The notes beneath the pieces were generated by a model that made no database searches, was not told the DNA's origin, and saw only the letters and a list, made by a program, of their open reading frames with translations. Made by a program: the position numbers and the translations under genes. This document shows positions 31,903 through 32,941 of a stretch of DNA of 32,941 nt, one piece after another. The DNA is taken from the NCBI GenBank assembly GCA_002309345.1, contig DBWZ01000004.1, forward strand, positions 52,609 to 85,549, in the 5' to 3' direction. Every line of letters begins with the position of its first letter. Position 1 is the first letter of the stretch. Source of the stretch: Pseudobutyrivibrio sp. UBA1225. GTDB taxonomy: Bacteria; Bacillota; Clostridia; Lachnospirales; Lachnospiraceae.

Positions 31903-32903
31903 TCCTCGTACGGTTTGTCGAAGTGATCATATGCTTCTTTGGTGGCTACGCGTCCTTTGGGGGTGCGAATAATGAGGCCATGTTGTAGAAGGTATGGCTC
32001 GTATACATCTTCGATGGTGCCAGAGTCTTCGCCAACGGTAGCGGCAAGATTGTCAAGTCCAACAGGCCCACCTCCAAATCGTTCGATGATGGCAAGTAGA
32101 ATACTTCTGTCGTTGTTGTCTAAGCCGAGTGTGTCTACTTCAAGGGAATCAAGAGTTGCGGCAGCAACCTCCTTCGTGATTTCTCCATCGTACCTAACCT
32201 CTGCGTAGTCACGAACACGCTTAAGATATCTATTTGCAAGTCTAGGCGTTCCTCTTGAGCGAAGAGCTATTTGATAGGCTCCCTCGTAATCTATAGGTGC
32301 ATTAAGCTTAGCAGCTGATGCTGTGACAATTGTAGATAGCTCTTCAGGGGTGTAGTAATCCATATGACCTATGATTCCAAATCTGTCTCGAAGCGGAGCA
32401 GAAAGTAGCCCAGGTCTAGTAGTAGCTCCAATCAATGTAAATCTTGGAAGCTTGGTGTGAATAGAACGAGCTGTTGTATCCTTGCCCATTACAATATCCA
32501 CCGCAAAATCTTCCATGGCAGAATATAGAGTTTCTTCGACAGGTTTTGATAAACGATGAATCTCATCGATGAATAGAATATCTCCATCCTTGAGAGTCAT
32601 AAGAACGGCAACAATCTCACCAGGAATAGTAATAGCTGGACCAGATGTAACCTTGATATTAGAGCCCATCTCTCCTGCTACGATTCCTGCAAGAGTTGTC
32701 TTACCAAGACCTGGAGGGCCGTATAAAAGTACGTGATCTAGCGCTTCTCCACGATTCTTGGCTGCCTCTATATAGATTTTCATGTTTTCTTTGACCTTGG
32801 TCTGTCCGATGTAGCCATCGAAAGTTTTAGGTCTAAGAGCGTTGTCATTAACAAGGTCTTCGTGACTTGCTATTGTTGATGTAATTTGTTTATTAGTTAA
32901 CAT
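31899..32903 (-). CDS. ruvB: Holliday junction branch migration ATPase RuvB
   Basis: A 334-residue RuvB motor ATPase. Walker A is G62-PPGLGKT69, Walker B ILFIDEIHR, sensor GATTRPGLLSAPLRDRFG, and the C-terminal winged-helix region has ERFGGGPVGLDNLAATVGED and PKGRVATKEAYDHF. It drives branch migration with RuvA, whose gene would lie to the right of the window. No RuvC is expected; RecU (11.0-11.6 kb) fills the resolvase role in this group. AGGGGAAAAT lies before the ATG. Its stop codon is the first bases of the inverted repeat. Confidence 0.98.
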   Translation of the reverse strand: MLTNKQITSTIASHEDLVNDNALRPKTFDGYIGQTKVKENMKIYIEAAKNRGEALDHVLLYGPPGLGKTTLAGIVAGEMGSNIKVTSGPAITIPGEIVAVLMTLKDGDILFIDEIHRLSKPVEETLYSAMEDFAVDIVMGKDTTARSIHTKLPRFTLIGATTRPGLLSAPLRDRFGIIGHMDYYTPEELSTIVTASAAKLNAPIDYEGAYQIALRSRGTPRLANRYLKRVRDYAEVRYDGEITKEVAAATLDSLEVDTLGLDNNDRSILLAIIERFGGGPVGLDNLAATVGEDSGTIEDVYEPYLLQHGLIIRTPKGRVATKEAYDHFDKPYEE

Positions 32904-32941
32904 ATTTTCCCCTATTTATAAGAATGACATCTGCTTTAATG

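Overview
The window looks like chromosomal core from a low-GC Gram-positive bacterium of the Clostridia, most probably a Lachnospiraceae member of the Butyrivibrio/Pseudobutyrivibrio type. That placement rests on gene content and order (rplU-prp-rpmA behind the TIGR03960/TIGR03936 pair and an RNase E/G; yicC-remA-gmk-rpoZ-rimO-pgsA-cinA; asp23-yloV-recG; ruvB-zapA-U32-ftsW-pbp) and on the AT-rich sequence with near-consensus sigma-A promoters. It is inferred, not tested by phylogeny. All genes except rqcH lie on the minus strand, so transcription runs from high to low coordinates.

Layout from the right end: ruvB (32.9-31.9 kb) is followed by a gene-free 0.7 kb stretch. Almost all of that stretch is one large imperfect inverted repeat with two arms of about 285-290 bp around a GC-rich hairpin. 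Next comes a division/cell-wall group (zapA, U32 protease-family protein, FtsW/RodA protein, class B PBP; 31.2-25.9 kb), then rpmB with its own promoter and terminator, then asp23/yloU, a DhaL/FakA-like protein and recG (25.4-21.5 kb). rqcH (19.8-21.5 kb, plus strand) converges on recG and overlaps its 3' end. It diverges from yicC through overlapping promoters. The yicC transcript continues through remA, gmk, rpoZ, rimO, pgsA, cinA, rsmD, coaD and a coiled-coil gene to a terminator near 13.4 kb.

Next are an unrecognised AT-rich gene (12.6-13.4 kb), an RluA-type pseudouridine synthase overlapping recU, and a histidine operon (hisZ-hisG-hisD-hisB-hisIE, 11.0-6.1 kb) starting at a consensus promoter. 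hisIE carries an extra degenerate HisA/HisF-like N-terminal domain. No hisA, hisF, hisH or hisC is in the window. The his operon runs closely into two radical-SAM-associated genes, then a short RNase E/G, an orphan sensor-like gene, a membrane-anchored staphylococcal-nuclease-like protein, an unknown 122-residue gene, and finally rplU-prp-rpmA behind an L21 leader. rpmA is cut by the left edge.

I see no CRISPR array, tRNA, rRNA, transposase or prophage. The least explained parts are the giant inverted repeat between ruvB and zapA, the embedded rqcH terminator in recG, the HisIE N-terminal domain, and the unknown gene at 12.6-13.4 kb.
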